Positions 61,539 through 64,000 of a stretch of DNA of 64,000 nucleotides are shown here, piece after piece. The notes below the pieces were generated by a model. It was not told the origin of the DNA. It ran no database searches and saw nothing but the letters and a program-made list of their open reading frames with translations. Position numbers and translations under genes: made by a program. Location of the stretch: positions 248,001-312,000 of the forward strand of contig NZ_FUXB01000001.1 of assembly GCF_900167345.1 (NCBI RefSeq), given 5' to 3'. Each line of letters opens with the position of its first letter. The first letter of the stretch is position 1. Source of the DNA: Vibrio cincinnatiensis DSM 19608. Lineage in GTDB: Bacteria; Pseudomonadota; Gammaproteobacteria; Enterobacterales; Vibrionaceae.

Positions 61539-63662
61539 ATGGTGAAACCAATAGTAATCAAACGTGATGGCTCAAAAGCCCCGTTTAGCAGAGATCGCAT
61601 TCAATCAGCCGTAGAAAGCGCCGCCGATCAAGTAACGAGTGACATTGCTATTTACGCCCTTAATGTCGCTTTGGCGGTCGAGTTGAAGCTGAAAACCTAT
61701 GAACAAGTCCATATTGCTGAGATCCAAACTCTAGTAGAGAACGAGCTAATGCAAGGCCCTTATAAAGCATTAGCTCGTTCATACATTGAATATCGCCATG
61801 ATCGTGACATAGCCCGAGAAAAGCAAAGCACATTGACGAAAGAGATCGAGGGATTGATCCAAGAAAGCAATGCCGATCTTCTCAATGAGAATGCCAATAA
61901 AGATGGTAAAGTTATCCCAACTCAGCGTGATTTATTAGCAGGTATTGTTGCTAAACACTATGCGAAAACACGCATTCTTCCTCGTGATATTGTTCAGGCT
62001 CACGAAGAAGGGGATATCCACTATCATGACCTTGATTACGCCCCCTTCTTCCCGATGTTCAACTGTATGTTGATTGATCTAAAAGGCATGTTGACTCATG
62101 GATTTAAAATGGGTAATGCCGAGATTGACACACCTAAATCTATCTCTACAGCCACGGCGGTTACAGCCCAGATCATTGCACAAGTGGCCAGCCATATTTA
62201 TGGTGGAACAACGATTAACCGCATTGATGAAGTCCTCTCTCCTTATGTTACTTCTAGCTATGACAAACACTTAGCTATTGCTCAAGAATGGGCGATTGCC
62301 GATCCTCAAGCCTTTGCTATGGCTCGCACTGAAAAAGAGTGTTACGACGCATTTCAATCTTTAGAATACGAAGTCAATACTTTGCATACCGCCAATGGGC
62401 AAACCCCCTTTGTTACCTTTGGGTTTGGTTTAGGAACCAGTTGGGAAGCTCGTTTAATTCAGCAATCAATCTTAAAAAATCGAATTGCAGGGCTTGGTAA
62501 AAATCGTAAAACAGCGGTATTCCCTAAGCTCGTGTTTGCTATTAAAGATGGGTTAAACCATAAAGTGGGTGAACCAAACTACGATATTAAACAATTGGCT
62601 TTAGAATGTGCATCTAAGCGTATGTACCCAGATATTCTCAACTATGACAAAGTGGTAGAAGTGACAGGGTCATTTAAAACGCCGATGGGGTGCCGCAGTT
62701 TCTTAAACCCGTATGAAGAACACGGTGAATTAGTTCATGAAGGTCGTAATAACCTTGGCGTTGTAAGCTTAAACTTACCGCGCATTGCATTAAAAGCAAA
62801 AGGGAACCTCGATACTTTCTACCGTCTATTAGATACAAAATTGAAGCTAGCACGTCGAGCGTTAGAAACTCGGATTAGCCGTTTAGAAAATGTGAAAGCC
62901 CGTGTCGCGCCTATCTTATACATGGAAGGGGCTTGTGGTGTTCGCTTAAAAGCCGATGATTCTATTGCACAAATTTTCAAACATGGTCGGGCCTCTATTT
63001 CGCTGGGTTACATTGGCGTTCATGAAACCGTGAATGCTTTATTTGGCCAAGAACAGCATGTTTATGACAGTGCTGAGCTACGTCAACATGCCTTAAATAT
63101 CATTGGCAAACTTCGCTCCGCAGTGGATCAATGGAAAGAAGAAACTGGCTATGCTTTTAGCCTGTACGGAACTCCGAGTGAAAACCTATGCAGTCGTTTT
63201 TGCCGTATTGATACCAAAGAGTTTGGCGTGATTCATGGAGTAACGGATAAAGGGTATTACACCAACAGCTTCCATTTAGATGTTGAAAAGAAAGTTAACC
63301 CTTACGATAAAATAGATTTTGAGATGCCATATCCGCCGCTCTCTAGTGGTGGTTTTATCTGCTATGGGGAATTTCCCAATATGCAGCGTAATGTTGAAGC
63401 TTTAGAGAATGTATGGGATTACAGCTATACCCGAGTGCCATACTACGGAACCAATACCCCGATTGATGAATGCTATGAGTGTGGATTTACTGGTGAATTT
63501 GATTGCACAAGTAAAGGATTCGTATGCCCTAAATGTGGTAACCATGACTCTTCAAAAGTTTCAGTGACGCGTCGAGTTTGTGGCTATTTAGGCAGTCCAG
63601 ATGCTCGTCCGTTTAACTTTGGTAAGCAAGAAGAAGTTAAACGTCGAGTAAAACATCTATAG
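61539..63662 (+). CDS. nrdD: Anaerobic ribonucleoside-triphosphate reductase
   Basis: This is a 707-residue class III ribonucleotide reductase that makes dNTPs without oxygen. The N-terminal ATP-cone (VIKRDGSKAPFSRDRIQSAV) senses ATP/dATP. The middle is the glycyl-radical barrel. The zinc site near the C-terminus is CYECGF and CPKCGN. The radical glycine loop reads RVCGYLGSPDARPFN near residues 679-690. AAGGAG precedes ATG 61539. The nrdG activase begins four bases downstream, and the promoter carries FNR, NrdR and DnaA sites, all consistent with anaerobic, dNTP-tuned expression. Confidence 0.97.
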   Translation: MVKPIVIKRDGSKAPFSRDRIQSAVESAADQVTSDIAIYALNVALAVELKLKTYEQVHIAEIQTLVENELMQGPYKALARSYIEYRHDRDIAREKQSTLTKEIEGLIQESNADLLNENANKDGKVIPTQRDLLAGIVAKHYAKTRILPRDIVQAHEEGDIHYHDLDYAPFFPMFNCMLIDLKGMLTHGFKMGNAEIDTPKSISTATAVTAQIIAQVASHIYGGTTINRIDEVLSPYVTSSYDKHLAIAQEWAIADPQAFAMARTEKECYDAFQSLEYEVNTLHTANGQTPFVTFGFGLGTSWEARLIQQSILKNRIAGLGKNRKTAVFPKLVFAIKDGLNHKVGEPNYDIKQLALECASKRMYPDILNYDKVVEVTGSFKTPMGCRSFLNPYEEHGELVHEGRNNLGVVSLNLPRIALKAKGNLDTFYRLLDTKLKLARRALETRISRLENVKARVAPILYMEGACGVRLKADDSIAQIFKHGRASISLGYIGVHETVNALFGQEQHVYDSAELRQHALNIIGKLRSAVDQWKEETGYAFSLYGTPSENLCSRFCRIDTKEFGVIHGVTDKGYYTNSFHLDVEKKVNPYDKIDFEMPYPPLSSGGFICYGEFPNMQRNVEALENVWDYSYTRVPYYGTNTPIDECYECGFTGEFDCTSKGFVCPKCGNHDSSKVSVTRRVCGYLGSPDARPFNFGKQEEVKRRVKHL

Positions 63663-63666
63663 TCTT

Positions 63667-64000
63667 ATGAATTATCACCAATACTACCCGATTGATGTGG
63701 TAAATGGCCCGGGAACACGCTGCACTTTGTTCGTTTCCGGTTGCCTTCATCAATGTCGTGGTTGCTATAATAAAAGCACTTGGCCATTAGATTCAGGACA
63801 CCCTTTTACCTCTGAAATGGAAGATAAAATTATCGCTGATCTCAATGATACGCGGATTCCTAGAAGAGGTTTGTCACTCTCTGGTGGCGATCCTTTGCAC
63901 CCACAAAATGTGTCGGCAGTCTTGCAGTTGGTTCAGCGAGTGAAACAGGAATGTGTCGGTAAAGATATTTGGTTATGGACCGGTTATTGTTTACACGAAC
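63667..64000 (+). CDS. nrdG: Anaerobic ribonucleotide reductase activating protein (partial)
   Basis: This is a radical-SAM activase that installs the glycyl radical on NrdD using a [4Fe-4S] cluster and S-adenosylmethionine. I read the start ATG at 63667, four bases after the nrdD stop, followed by MNYHQYYPIDVVNGPGTRC. The cluster motif is C-x3-C-x2-C in GCLHQCRGCYN. SLSGGDPLHP is the SAM-binding GGE-like motif. The window ends after about 111 codons; the known protein is about 155 residues, so roughly 45 residues are missing. Confidence 0.95.
   Translation, partial: MNYHQYYPIDVVNGPGTRCTLFVSGCLHQCRGCYNKSTWPLDSGHPFTSEMEDKIIADLNDTRIPRRGLSLSGGDPLHPQNVSAVLQLVQRVKQECVGKDIWLWTGYCLHE

Noticed and set aside
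1..64000. tRNA, rRNA, CRISPR, insertion sequences or integrase
   Set aside because: I looked for these along both strands and saw no cloverleaf, regular spacer array, transposase frame or terminal inverted repeats.

Overview
The window looks like chromosomal DNA of a marine gammaproteobacterium of the Vibrionaceae. The evidence is the gene mix: FabV-type enoyl reductase, RavA-ViaA, a GlyGly-CTERM trypsin-fold protease, a glycine cleavage cluster with its own XRE-cupin regulator, YbbA-YbbP beside TesA, AhpCF, NrdDG and glpM. The moderate GC content and many two-gene operons fit. Several of these genes lie on the second chromosome in known vibrios, but the sequence alone does not prove which replicon this is. 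I saw no rRNA, tRNA, CRISPR array, insertion sequence, integrase or prophage block.

Layout. 1-4.8 kb: an EamA exporter, glgC, a catalytically degenerate EAL protein, a guanidine-II riboswitch with the guanidinium exporter gdx/sugE, a cold-shock protein and a small RRM protein. 4.9-10.7 kb: gcvP and gcvH, divergent from an XRE-cupin regulator and gcvT; copies of a TTTCCTATAGGAAA-like palindrome suggest the regulator controls the cluster. 10.7-19.1 kb: secreted protease, PAS-GGDEF-EAL phosphodiesterase, CreA, YieH-type HAD phosphatase, CutA, YjdF, a DnaJ-related protein and an ABC-class ATPase. 19.3-24.4 kb: fabV, then tesA and ybbAP diverging from a shared CATG. 24.4-24.5 kb: a dense DnaA-box cluster. 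24.7-34.3 kb: FAD oxidoreductase, 5-oxoprolinase pxpABC, galE, a chemoreceptor, tyrP and an RhlE-type helicase.

34.3-43.8 kb is the most distinctive block. A TetR gene and an IclR (PcaU/PobR-type) gene precede a complete hydroquinone pathway to central metabolism: two-subunit hydroquinone 1,2-dioxygenase, hydroxymuconic semialdehyde dehydrogenase, 3-oxoadipate CoA-transferase A and B, maleylacetate reductase and 3-oxoadipyl-CoA thiolase, followed by an orphan Rieske ferredoxin. A three-repeat operator sits in the divergent promoter.

43.9-64.0 kb: a Nudix hydrolase, ravA-viaA, an overlapping pair that recalls phage O/P or DnaT-type replication proteins, a peroxiredoxin, isochorismatase-fold and VOC enzymes, glpM, an AbrB-family membrane protein, glpD, ahpCF with a clear OxyR site, a sulfide/persulfide module (CoA-disulfide reductase-rhodanese, DUF2892, a BigR-type ArsR repressor and two YeeE/YedE proteins), and nrdD-nrdG. 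The nrdD promoter stacks an FNR box, two NrdR boxes and a DnaA box. nrdG runs off the end of the window.
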